From contig JBCCLI010000406.1 of NCBI GenBank assembly GCA_039026975.1, positions 1 to 5,841 of the forward strand: a stretch of DNA of 5,841 bases. The letters are read 5' to 3'. This DNA comes from JBCBKZ01 sp039026975 (lineage in GTDB: Bacteria > Bacteroidota > Bacteroidia > J057). The notes under the pieces were generated by a model. That model saw only the letters and a program-made list of their open reading frames with translations, did no database searches and had not been told where the DNA came from. The position numbers and the translations under genes are program-made. Positions 1 through 5,841 of the stretch are shown here, one piece after another. Positions within the stretch are counted from its first letter, which is position 1; each line of letters opens with the position of its first letter.

Positions 1-126
1 GTCTGTACTTTCCAGAAGGTCAATTTGACCCATGATTTGTAGGTCCAGCGGTCCTTCTCCATCTGGGTCCTGGGCAGTTACTACAATAGGATCTCCACCG
101 GCATCTGGCGTGAAGGTAAGTACTAC
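1..126 (-). repeat. Internal protein repeat, copy 2 (cut by window edge)
   Basis: This is the second copy of the module that begins at residue 34 of the same protein. It covers residues 206-247 and ends with LESTD at the left edge. Copy 1 continues for about 120 residues past the equivalent point, so the full gene should extend by at least that much to the left. Confidence 0.8.
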
Positions 127-741
127 ATCAGTAATGGTTTCTTCTTCATTCTCACATGGAGGTGCCATAGGATCTTCAGCTACATCCACTGCCCATGAGA
201 TGTCAAAGATACCTGTACCTAGAGTGGCATCAGAACTGGCAGATTTTGCATCTGCATAATCTCTGAGGATCAACTGGAAGGTACCAGAGGTAGTTTCTTC
301 TCCACACTCCGTAGTCCAGTTAGTAGATAGTCCTATAGGTAGACCATTAATATCCTGGTCAGCATAAAGAATAGGGTCTACATCACCCGCACCTGTATTT
401 CCATCATTCCCTGGGCTGGCAAAGATTTCATCTTCAAACCCGAAGAAAAACTGGTACTGGGTTCCATTATCACTGATAGTGGAGGTATTATCTCCACCAG
501 CACCTGAGGTGGTAATAGTAAGGGTATAATCTGTACTTTCTAAAAAGTCGATAGTTCCGGAAGGCACATAGGTATCATTTACCAACTCTGCGCTAACCAC
601 AATATCGTCTCCGCCGCCAACGGGACTAAAGGTTAGGGTGACCCCCGTAAAGGGGTTGATTTGAGCAAAGCTGGCGCTTGCTACAAGCATGAACAAGCCA
701 AGGAAGCTAGCCACACTGAAATAATGGTTGAGTTTTTTCAT
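1..741 (-). CDS. Secreted Asp-rich repeat protein downstream of TonB receptor (3' end outside window)
   Basis: The frame is open without a stop from an ATG at 741 to the left edge (247 codons), so the C-terminus is missing. It begins MKKLNHYFSV and has a clear Sec signal peptide, with likely cleavage after SASFA (residue 26). There is no lipobox Cys. The mature part has a module at about 34-190 and the start of a second copy at 206, joined by a linker containing PPCENEEE. Features include GGG/AGG turns, Asp-rich loops (DPDGEGPLD at 225-233, DQDINGLPIG at 128-137), an FFFGFED segment at 98-104 and two Cys (146, 196). From memory it resembles the Bacteroidota family labelled 'type 1 periplasmic binding fold superfamily protein', often found beside TonB receptors; that name does not establish a function. 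Only 37 bases separate it from the receptor stop, so co-transcription is likely. A metal-binding surface or periplasmic accessory role is inference. Confidence 0.85.
   Translation of the reverse strand, partial: MKKLNHYFSVASFLGLFMLVASASFAQINPFTGVTLTFSPVGGGDDIVVSAELVNDTYVPSGTIDFLESTDYTLTITTSGAGGDNTSTISDNGTQYQFFFGFEDEIFASPGNDGNTGAGDVDPILYADQDINGLPIGLSTNWTTECGEETTSGTFQLILRDYADAKSASSDATLGTGIFDISWAVDVAEDPMAPPCENEEETITDVVLTFTPDAGGDPIVVTAQDPDGEGPLDLQIMGQIDLLESTD
529..642 (-). repeat. Internal protein repeat, copy 1 (start of module)
   Basis: This encodes residues 34-71, running from VTLTFSP through GGGDDIVV to DFLESTD. It aligns with residues 206-247 of the same protein (VVLTFTP, AGGDPIVV, DLLESTD). 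The offset is 172 residues at the start and 176 at the end, because copy 2 has four extra residues around DPDGEGPLD. At the DNA level the two copies share an exact 11-base match, TCTGTACTTTC on the plus strand (530-540 and 2-12). Most other positions have diverged, so the duplication is not recent. Confidence 0.8.
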
Positions 742-778
742 AAAAAGTTTGTGTTATAATTATGAGTGTTTGGTTTTA

Positions 779-3187
779 CTAAAATTGGTATGTTATAGAG
801 AGAATAATGTTTCTCCCTATATCATCTGAAAAATATCTAAGTCTATCTGTGTATCTTCTGTAGCTGGTGTTCAACAGGTTTTGTCCCTGAGCCATAATAA
901 TAAAGTTGTCAAAGGAAACCCTTGCATAGGCATTCATTAAGAAGAAAGCATCAGGAGGGGCTAAGATGTCAAAGTCTGAGGCATCTTCTCCAAAGCGATT
1001 AATCCCAAGGGAGTTCGCGAATAAGAATTCTTCTATGGTGAGAATGTCAGGATGCTGTGTTTGCTCAAAAGTATATATTCCTTCTACCCCAAAGCTGGTG
1101 TTACTCACCTTTCTGATGGTGGGAGTATACTCTAGCTTATAGCTAAGCTGGGCAGGAGGTTGCTCTGCAAAGAATTGGTTTCTCTCTATCTGTTTGGACC
1201 ATAGGTAACTCCCTTTGAAGGTAGATTCCCACTGTCTATGGTGCTGCCAGGAAGCTTGGACATCTGCTCCCCAAAAGAGGGCATCAGTCTGATCATAGAT
1301 AAAGTACACGAAAAACCCTCTGGGTCTACGGGTAATACCTGCTGGCTTACTGTAAATATAGTCCTGGATATAATTGATGTAGGCACTGGCTTCCAGCTTG
1401 AAATCAGGCTTATCTACATTTAGGGTATGAATCCATTTGTAACCTGTCTCTGCAGGCACTTCTCTGTCAGTCTCATCCAGTATACCCTCAGAAGTAGACA
1501 CTATGTCAAAACGCTCATCAATGGTGTATCTCCAAAGGCCATACTCTATGAAGAAGGCATGCTGCCCAAACCTGTATAATTCCGCTACATCAGGCGCTCG
1601 CCAGGCAGTCCCCAGGTTAGAGCGGAAGGTAGTGTGCTCATTAAATCTACTGATTAACCCAAGTGTACCTGAGAAATTACTGTAGTTAATGGTATTTCTG
1701 TAGATAGTGTTATCAGGCTCTCTCCCGGTAATATCAGCCTCCATGTCATCAAAACGGACCCCAAACTCAAGCTGATTATTTCCTAGTTCCAGTGATTCTA
1801 TTAGGTAAAAACCCAGACGAGTACTGAGGTAATTAGGGACAAAGGGAACAGTATTGGTACCAGGTAGATTATCATTTTCCTGATCTAGCCATTGAGCCCC
1901 TATTTTACCTGAAAGTGGACCTAATTTAGGATGGGTCCAATCTAAGTCTATACTTTGGGTTTTCAGGACTAAGTCAATGGTAGGTGAATTTCCTCTTCTT
2001 GCACCAAATTCTTTTCGGGCATTTTTCTGATAGCCATACTGTACCTTTAGCACTTGATTTTCAGTAGTGAAAGTCGCACTACCCTTATAAAGATCGTGAG
2101 CTACCTTCTGATTGGGTTGAACAATATCATAAGAGAAATCCTCAATAATTAAAGGCTCTACATTTTCAATGGCCCTCTGGATATCCTCCAGGTTTCCGAA
2201 AATAGATGCTCTCAAAATCCCCAGTTGCTGGTTTACTTTACTGTAAAATCCATCGATATCCAGCTCCGCAAAGGGGTGGATTCGTATGGCCCCGTAATAA
2301 CTCCTTTCTTCTTTCCCCGTGTTAGTAAGCAGATAATCTGGAGCAGAAAGATCTCCCTGGATCTGATAGGAGAATCCTCCTAATAAGCTCATCCAGCCTA
2401 ATCCCTGCTGTAGTTCTATGCTCCCTTCTCCTGCTTGTCCATTGGTTCTTCCAGTAAGATTGGCATTACCTGAAAGTCTTTTCTCTAAACTAGGTCTGGG
2501 AGAATTGACGAGAATGACTCCTCCTAATGCATCAGGCCCATAGCGTACAGTGGCTGCGCCTTTCACCACTTCCAGGTTATCTATGGATGAGGCGTCAATT
2601 TCCGGTGCATGGTCTGAACCCCAATTCTGAAACTCATGCCTAAGGCCATTATTCATGACAAGCACCCTGTTAGAGTGGAGGCCATGAATGATGGGCTTGG
2701 CCACGTTCTGACCCGTGCTAAGCATGGACACCCCCGTAAGCTGACTGGCCATCTCTCCAAAAGAGGCCGTCTGCATAGTCTCCAGCTCTATCTTACTGAG
2801 TTCTGTGGAGGCCAAAGAACCTATGGAAGAAGAGACTCTTTCTCCCTCAATGACGATACTCTCAAGCGTCAAAGCATCTGGAACCAGGTAGATTTTCAGT
2901 TTTGGGTGTTGATAATCGTGATGGTGAGAAAGGGTTTTATACCCCAGGTAGGAAAAAGAGAGATCATATTCATTTTCACATAAATCCTGGAAATGGAAGA
3001 TTCCGGCACTATCTGCAATGACACCTTTTAGGTTCTCGCCTAAAATAACGCGTACGGCTGGTAAGGGTTGACCAGTAGACTTATCAAATACCTGCCCACG
3101 GATTTCAAAGTCGCAAGAATTTTGGGCAAGTTGACTAGAAGTGACTGCCGTTAACAGGCAAAAAAATAGGGTTAGTGATTTCTTCAT
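779..3187 (-). CDS. TonB-dependent outer-membrane receptor, ZnuD-like, candidate zinc/metal importer
   Basis: The ATG at 3187 gives an 802-residue protein starting with a proper signal peptide (MKKSLTLFFCLL, cleavage near residue 22). A longer frame from a TTG at 3220 adds 11 residues that would spoil that signal, so it is not used. Domains in order: a carboxypeptidase-like regulatory domain (about 26-105; GQVFDKSTGQPLPAVRVILG) with a His patch HHHDYQH (88-94); a TonB-box-like ESIVIEGE (109-116); a plug (about 120-232) with HGLHSNRVLVMNNGLRHE, NWGSDHAPEID and VVKGAATVRYGPDALGG; and a 22-strand-type barrel (233-802) ending in a terminal Phe (ITYQF). The plug signature with His 168, 171, 184 and 193, and the barrel segment DVAELYRFGQHAFF (from 533), match ZnuD-type receptors of Bacteroidota from memory. 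It lies second in a probable three-gene operon behind a Zur-like box. The receptor class is secure; zinc as substrate is inferred, and copper, another metal or a chelate remains possible. Confidence 0.93.
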   Translation of the reverse strand: MKKSLTLFFCLLTAVTSSQLAQNSCDFEIRGQVFDKSTGQPLPAVRVILGENLKGVIADSAGIFHFQDLCENEYDLSFSYLGYKTLSHHHDYQHPKLKIYLVPDALTLESIVIEGERVSSSIGSLASTELSKIELETMQTASFGEMASQLTGVSMLSTGQNVAKPIIHGLHSNRVLVMNNGLRHEFQNWGSDHAPEIDASSIDNLEVVKGAATVRYGPDALGGVILVNSPRPSLEKRLSGNANLTGRTNGQAGEGSIELQQGLGWMSLLGGFSYQIQGDLSAPDYLLTNTGKEERSYYGAIRIHPFAELDIDGFYSKVNQQLGILRASIFGNLEDIQRAIENVEPLIIEDFSYDIVQPNQKVAHDLYKGSATFTTENQVLKVQYGYQKNARKEFGARRGNSPTIDLVLKTQSIDLDWTHPKLGPLSGKIGAQWLDQENDNLPGTNTVPFVPNYLSTRLGFYLIESLELGNNQLEFGVRFDDMEADITGREPDNTIYRNTINYSNFSGTLGLISRFNEHTTFRSNLGTAWRAPDVAELYRFGQHAFFIEYGLWRYTIDERFDIVSTSEGILDETDREVPAETGYKWIHTLNVDKPDFKLEASAYINYIQDYIYSKPAGITRRPRGFFVYFIYDQTDALFWGADVQASWQHHRQWESTFKGSYLWSKQIERNQFFAEQPPAQLSYKLEYTPTIRKVSNTSFGVEGIYTFEQTQHPDILTIEEFLFANSLGINRFGEDASDFDILAPPDAFFLMNAYARVSFDNFIIMAQGQNLLNTSYRRYTDRLRYFSDDIGRNIILSITYQF

Positions 3188-3201
3188 ATACCAGCTTGTT
3201 A

Positions 3202-3218
3202 GGAGAATGGGTTTCTCC
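3202..3218 (-). other. Small hairpin in leader before the receptor gene
   Basis: GGAGAA (3202-3207) and TTCTCC (3213-3218) form a perfect 6-bp stem with a 5-base loop, ending 14 bases before the receptor ATG. It lies in the 88-base gap after the small upstream gene and is not followed by a T-run, so it is not a standard terminator. It could affect mRNA processing or translation, or be chance. The rest of the gap shows no clear second promoter. Confidence 0.3.
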
Positions 3219-3275
3219 AAAGGAACCCGTACTTAGAGAAAAGGTTTCTATTTGGAACCATTTTAAATAAGCCTT

Positions 3276-3629
3276 TTACCCACAGCTGTGAGGGGGGCCT
3301 CTTAAAAGGGGAGCATGAATGGTAGAGGTGCCCCTAATAGCCTTTGAGAGGGTAAAATCTGGATAGGTAATTCTTCTCTTAGAGAAAAAGGAAATAGATG
3401 GAAGAGGAGAAAATAGAATTTCCTCACCACAAAAATCACAACTTTCTTTAACTAAGATGATATATGCTTCTGCATCAGCGGAAGTAGAGTCCTCTGATGA
3501 TTGATGAAGCTCATGTGAATGCCAAAGAAAGTGAGAGGTTTTGATTGGCAAGACTACAGGTATTACAGCCAGGAATAGTAGCCAGACTGACAGAAACTGT
3601 TTGGGGTATATATTTTCCTGTTTATACAA
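3276..3629 (-). CDS. Small His/Cys-containing exported or membrane-anchored protein, probable metal-related accessory
   Basis: No ATG exists in this frame. The open frame reaches a TTG at 3692, but a promoter element (3656-3663) and operator (3643-3657) lie inside that extension. The TTG at 3629, preceded by AGGAAG, is therefore the preferred start (117 residues). From that start there is one hydrophobic segment (about 11-29, FLSVWLLFLAVIPVVLPI), serving as signal or anchor. It is followed by the His cluster HFLWHSHELH (33-42), an acidic Ser-rich stretch, a CDFC pair (64-67), and a basic tail with RGPP (110-113) and a final HSCG. Small proteins with a His cluster, Cys pair and C-terminal R(G/A)PP recur beside metal receptors and efflux genes in Bacteroidota and recall DUF2946-like proteins. 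That comparison is from memory and moderate at best. It is the first gene of the likely operon, 88 bases before the receptor. A metal-buffering or delivery role is inferred. Confidence 0.68.
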   Translation of the reverse strand: MYKQENIYPKQFLSVWLLFLAVIPVVLPIKTSHFLWHSHELHQSSEDSTSADAEAYIILVKESCDFCGEEILFSPLPSISFFSKRRITYPDFTLSKAIRGTSTIHAPLLRGPPHSCG

Positions 3630-3642
3630 GTAGCTTCCTATA

Positions 3643-3657
3643 TGCAATTTTGTTGCA
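3643..3657 (-). promoter_or_regulatory. Candidate Fur-family (Zur-like) operator
   Basis: TGCAA (3643-3647), a 5-base spacer TTTTG, and TTGCA (3653-3657) form a perfect 5+5 inverted repeat. One more complementary pair (T3641/A3659) lies beyond a mismatch. The site overlaps the -7 element and the expected transcription start, the classic place for a repressor. The half-site architecture suits a Fur-family dimer. Zur is favoured because a ZnuD-like receptor lies downstream, but Fur or Mur cannot be excluded by eye. Confidence 0.55.
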
Positions 3658-3663
3658 AATATA
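3656..3663 (-). promoter_or_regulatory. Bacteroidota-type -7 promoter element for the metal-uptake cluster
   Basis: Read on the minus strand, this is TATATTTG, an exact match to the Bacteroidota -7 consensus TAnnTTTG. Transcription would begin near 3650, giving a leader of about 20 bases before the TTG at 3629. No good TTG-type -33 element lies at the usual 17-23 base spacing; the nearest TTTTG is 26 bases upstream. The promoter may therefore be weak or activator-dependent. Confidence 0.5.
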
Positions 3664-3712
3664 CCAATTCCCCAACATAAAACTACCTGCAAAAGTCTTA
3701 TAAATACATGAA

Positions 3713-3752
3713 TACCTAAAAAATACCTAAAATGAAGGGATAATTACCTAAA
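3713..3752 (+). repeat. Three phased direct repeats of TACCTAAA in the divergent intergenic region
   Basis: Exact copies of TACCTAAA lie at 3713-3720, 3724-3731 and 3745-3752, so their starts are 11 and 21 bases apart, about one and two helical turns. The first two extend to AATACCTAAA. A further TACCT is at 3684-3688 and an inverted AGGTA at 3764-3768. Same-face spacing suggests cooperative protein binding. The array lies about 85-125 bases upstream of the plus-strand gene and 50-90 bases upstream of the minus-strand -7 element, so either could be the target. Confidence 0.5.
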
Positions 3753-3771
3753 CCTTACGTAGGAGGTAATT
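3742..3771. promoter_or_regulatory. 30-base imperfect palindrome, candidate operator
   Basis: AATTACCT (3742-3749) is mirrored by AGGTAATT (3764-3771), a perfect 8-bp inverted repeat around a 14-base centre. That centre contains CCT...AGG flanking the palindrome TACGTA (3756-3761). The left arm contains the third TACCTAAA repeat. No T-run follows on either side, so an operator fits better than a terminator. No convincing TAnnTTTG promoter was found between this site and the plus-strand start at 3837. Confidence 0.4.
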
Positions 3772-3836
3772 CCCTTTTCACCGGTTAGGGAAACTAGTTT
3801 AATAATTGTAATATCAACAAACCTAAGCTCTGATCC

Positions 3837-5675
3837 ATGCAATCCAAAAGACCAAGTACCCACCTATGGCTATTCTTGTTTTTTGCAGGCCTTACCTTCC
3901 AGCTGTTTTCTCAAACCACCTTTGTAGAGCAGGATGGGGTTATTTCCGTAGAAGCAGAGCACTATACAGAAAATAAAGGTGCATGGGAGCAGGTAGAAGG
4001 CAGAAATGCTTACCCATTTGAGCTTAGAGGTATTTTTAATGCTGAGGTCAATTCTTTACTCATAGCTAACATAGAAGGAATCATTCCTACAGCCCTTCAG
4101 CAAGAGGTAATCATATCCAAAGAACCTGTTCTCATAGGGGCAGGAAAAACCAACGAAAATGCATTAGTATTGGCCAGCTTCACAGGTGATCCTGACCATG
4201 CAGCTGTATTTGCCTACAAGAAAGGATCGCAAATGCCGGGTGCCAAGGCTGCTGGTACACGTATAGGTATCTTTAGTGGAAAAAAAGCATGGAACGGGAA
4301 TGGGTGGAGAATTTATGCTTCCATCCTGGAATGGCTCATAGGGAAGAAAAAAGATGCTACCATTCTTTTTCTAGCTAATGATGTGGATGCAGGCACAGAT
4401 GATGGAGTAACAGTAGATAGACTGAAGTTTTTAGGATATACAGTAAGGCCAGTAGCAGATAGGGACTTTACGCCTCAAATGGTCTCCAATGCGGATGTAG
4501 TTCTCATATCAGAATCTACTTCAGATGAGGTAATAGGAAGCCAACTAAAAGACGCTAAAATTCCCATCATGGTATGTAATGCCCTGCTATTCGATAGAAT
4601 GGGAATGATCAAAAGTATACCTCCATGGAATTCTGAGGGTGGGCAGTATGGAAATGCCATGATGATACGAGAAGGGCGAGCAGATGATTACTTAAGGTAT
4701 GCTATATATGTAGAGGAAGCAGGTAAATTCAATCTATATGCCTTGGGAAAGAATGCAGGGTTAGAGATGCAGTCAGTACCCGTAGCCTTAAACCCTGATA
4801 GTCTACATCCCTCCCAGGCTGTTACCTCTTTCTCACTAGCGGCAGAGGCTAATTGGGTAGAGGCCATAGATAAAATTCACTTTACCCGGGCAGGCTGGCA
4901 TGATCTATACATCTTGAAGGGAGAGCCTAGTCCTGGAGCCTATCAATACCCAAATTTTAGGCTGGATAAGTTGGTCCTTTCTAAAGAAAAGCTATCCTTA
5001 AATGGTGATGGGCCGGAAGAAACCCAAAACCTAGATGAGGTAGATGTACCTACTTCTATGGTAGTGTACAGGGAGTTCCTCCCAAGACAGTTATGGCAGG
5101 TCCAGGGAGGCGTTGCCGTCATAGAAGCAGAACAAATAGATAAGCATCCCAACTGGGCCCTCCAGCAGCTTCCTCAAGGCTATTCTGGGCGCGCTTTCCT
5201 TTCCTGGAAAGGGACAGATAGGATGATCAGCCTGGACGGTGCAGATGGACCTACAGATGTGAATCATATCAGACAAGGTCCACAAGAAGAGTGGCTCATT
5301 ATAGGCCTTGATGTACCAGCTAACGGTACCTACTCTATGGATGTTAGGTGTTTTATTCCTGTAGATAAGCCTGTACAAGATCTATGGATGGGGGTACTGG
5401 AGAAGGAAGGAATGGGCGTCCATAACAAAATTAAGAAAGTCCAAAGCCTTAGAAATAAGATTCCGACCTTATCTGGCTTTCAATGGCTGTCAGAAGAGAT
5501 TAAAGGAATCAACCTGAAAAAGGGGCTCAATTACCTCTACCTAAGCGGAAAAACTAAAGATCTGGGGATTGATAGGATCGTGCTGTTTGAAACCCAATCT
5601 GAGCCTGCCAGGAGAAAGGCACGTAACCTTGAAACCAGCGTAGCTACCAGGGGCGATCAGGCTTCTAGGGAATAG
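3837..5675 (+). CDS. Secreted multidomain protein: amidotransferase-like module combined with two jelly-roll (CBM-like) modules
   Basis: The ATG at 3837 is followed by a signal peptide (cleavage near FSQ, residue 26), giving 612 residues. At 29-55 is an EAE-type strand (FVEQDGVISVEAEHY). About 70-168 looks like the C-terminal half of a secreted amidotransferase-fold module (VLASFTGDPDHAAVFAYKKG, GTRIGIFSG, GWRIYASILEWLIG). About 172-258 looks like its N-terminal half (ATILFLANDVDAGTDDG, RLKFLGYTV, DVVLISESTS, ALLFDRMGM). A jelly roll follows at about 270-382 (DDYLRYAIYVEEAGKFNLYALG, AGWHDLYILKGE, PNFRLDKLVL), and a second EAE jelly roll at about 415-586 (VAVIEAEQID, GYSGRAFLSWKG, LDVPANGTYSMDVRCF, GINLKKGLNYLYLSG). 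No glycosidase, esterase or GxCxG nucleophile motif is visible, and there is no type IX secretion C-terminal domain. The last 25 residues form an Arg-rich tail. Binding of a surface or extracellular polysaccharide is plausible; domain assignments are from memory. No operon partner lies in the window. Confidence 0.9.
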   Translation: MQSKRPSTHLWLFLFFAGLTFQLFSQTTFVEQDGVISVEAEHYTENKGAWEQVEGRNAYPFELRGIFNAEVNSLLIANIEGIIPTALQQEVIISKEPVLIGAGKTNENALVLASFTGDPDHAAVFAYKKGSQMPGAKAAGTRIGIFSGKKAWNGNGWRIYASILEWLIGKKKDATILFLANDVDAGTDDGVTVDRLKFLGYTVRPVADRDFTPQMVSNADVVLISESTSDEVIGSQLKDAKIPIMVCNALLFDRMGMIKSIPPWNSEGGQYGNAMMIREGRADDYLRYAIYVEEAGKFNLYALGKNAGLEMQSVPVALNPDSLHPSQAVTSFSLAAEANWVEAIDKIHFTRAGWHDLYILKGEPSPGAYQYPNFRLDKLVLSKEKLSLNGDGPEETQNLDEVDVPTSMVVYREFLPRQLWQVQGGVAVIEAEQIDKHPNWALQQLPQGYSGRAFLSWKGTDRMISLDGADGPTDVNHIRQGPQEEWLIIGLDVPANGTYSMDVRCFIPVDKPVQDLWMGVLEKEGMGVHNKIKKVQSLRNKIPTLSGFQWLSEEIKGINLKKGLNYLYLSGKTKDLGIDRIVLFETQSEPARRKARNLETSVATRGDQASRE

Positions 5676-5692
5676 TTTTGAATGACTGAACA

Positions 5693-5710
5693 AGCCCCTA
5701 GGGGAGGGCT
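5693..5710. terminator. Possible bidirectional terminator hairpin between convergent genes
   Basis: AGCCC (5693-5697) pairs with GGGCT (5706-5710); an alternative fold is the palindrome CCCCTAGGGG (5695-5704). It lies between the plus-strand stop at 5675 and the minus-strand stop at 5712, where a shared terminator is expected. Only short interrupted T-runs follow on either side, so intrinsic termination is uncertain. Confidence 0.35.
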
Positions 5711-5711
5711 G

Positions 5712-5840
5712 TTAAGTTCTAATTATTTCCCAGATTTTTTTGGGGTTATTAGCAAGGATTTCCATTCCTTCCTTAATGGAATTTATGCCAGATTTTCTAA
5801 TCGCAGTAACAGTGAAATTCCGGTAACAAGCATTCTTTTT
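5712..5840 (-). CDS. C-terminal end of an unrecognised gene entering from the right edge
   Basis: On the minus strand the frame is open from the right edge to TAA at 5712-5714, giving 42 residues. The last part reads SGINSIKEGMEILANNPKKI and ends in WEIIRT. The composition is protein-like, with alternating charged and hydrophobic residues that fit a C-terminal helix. The stop falls just before a hairpin in a convergent arrangement, as expected for a real gene end. The family is not recognised from so short a fragment, and a chance open frame of this length is possible. Confidence 0.45.
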   Translation of the reverse strand, partial: KKNACYRNFTVTAIRKSGINSIKEGMEILANNPKKIWEIIRT

Positions 5841-5841
5841 A

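Noticed and set aside
32..259. 75-codon plus-strand open frame
   Set aside because: It lies antisense to a well-supported coding frame with a signal peptide and internal repeats; its Ser-rich translation is a shadow.
2636..2983. 115-codon plus-strand open frame
   Set aside because: It is antisense to the conserved plug and N-terminal domain of the TonB receptor and has no recognisable features.
3188..3220. TTG start at 3220 for the TonB receptor
   Set aside because: It adds MEKPILLTSWY before a typical MKKSLTLFF signal peptide; the ATG at 3187 is the better start.
3630..3692. N-terminal extension of the small protein to the TTG at 3692
   Set aside because: The region contains the TATATTTG element and the TGCAA/TTGCA inverted repeat, so it is more likely promoter than coding.
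3713..3752. Repeats as a CRISPR-like array
   Set aside because: Units are only 8-10 bases with 3- and 13-base spacers and no cas genes; a regulator-binding array fits better.
5091..5378. 95-codon minus-strand open frame
   Set aside because: It is antisense to the second jelly-roll domain of the plus-strand gene, with Cys/Trp-rich composition typical of a shadow frame.
3837..5675. Assignment as a glycoside hydrolase
   Set aside because: The EAE jelly-roll motifs occur with glycosidases, but no catalytic domain or acid/base signature is visible in the 612 residues.

Overview
The window looks like marine or environmental Bacteroidota DNA, probably Cytophagia-like. The reasons are an N-terminal carboxypeptidase-like extension on the TonB-dependent receptor, a TAnnTTTG-type promoter element, a lack of Shine-Dalgarno sequences before the genes, and secreted jelly-roll proteins with 'EAE' motifs. 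No RNA gene, insertion sequence or CRISPR array is visible.

The left two thirds (1-3663) is a minus-strand cluster that reads as a metal-uptake operon. From its promoter downward it holds: (i) a candidate Fur/Zur-family operator, TGCAA-N5-TTGCA (3643-3657), overlapping a TATATTTG -7 element; (ii) a small membrane-anchored or exported protein with a His cluster, a CxxC pair and an RGPP motif near its end (3276-3629); (iii) a complete TonB-dependent outer-membrane receptor whose plug resembles ZnuD-type receptors of Bacteroidota (779-3187); and (iv) after only 37 bases, a secreted Asp-rich protein with an internal tandem repeat, cut by the left edge (1-741). The working model is zinc, or another transition metal, taken up under Fur/Zur-type repression, with the two non-receptor proteins as accessory or surface partners. 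The metal is inferred, not shown.

The divergent intergenic region (about 3664-3836) holds three exact TACCTAAA repeats spaced 11 and 21 bases apart and a 30-base imperfect palindrome. These are good candidates for a regulator site not related to the Zur-like box.

The right third (3837-5675, plus strand) encodes a 612-residue secreted protein with no recognised catalytic domain. It carries two jelly-roll (CBM-like) modules and an amidotransferase-like Rossmann module. The two halves of that module appear in swapped order, and the module seems to sit inside the first jelly roll. After a possible bidirectional hairpin, the last 42 codons of an unrecognised minus-strand gene enter from the right edge.
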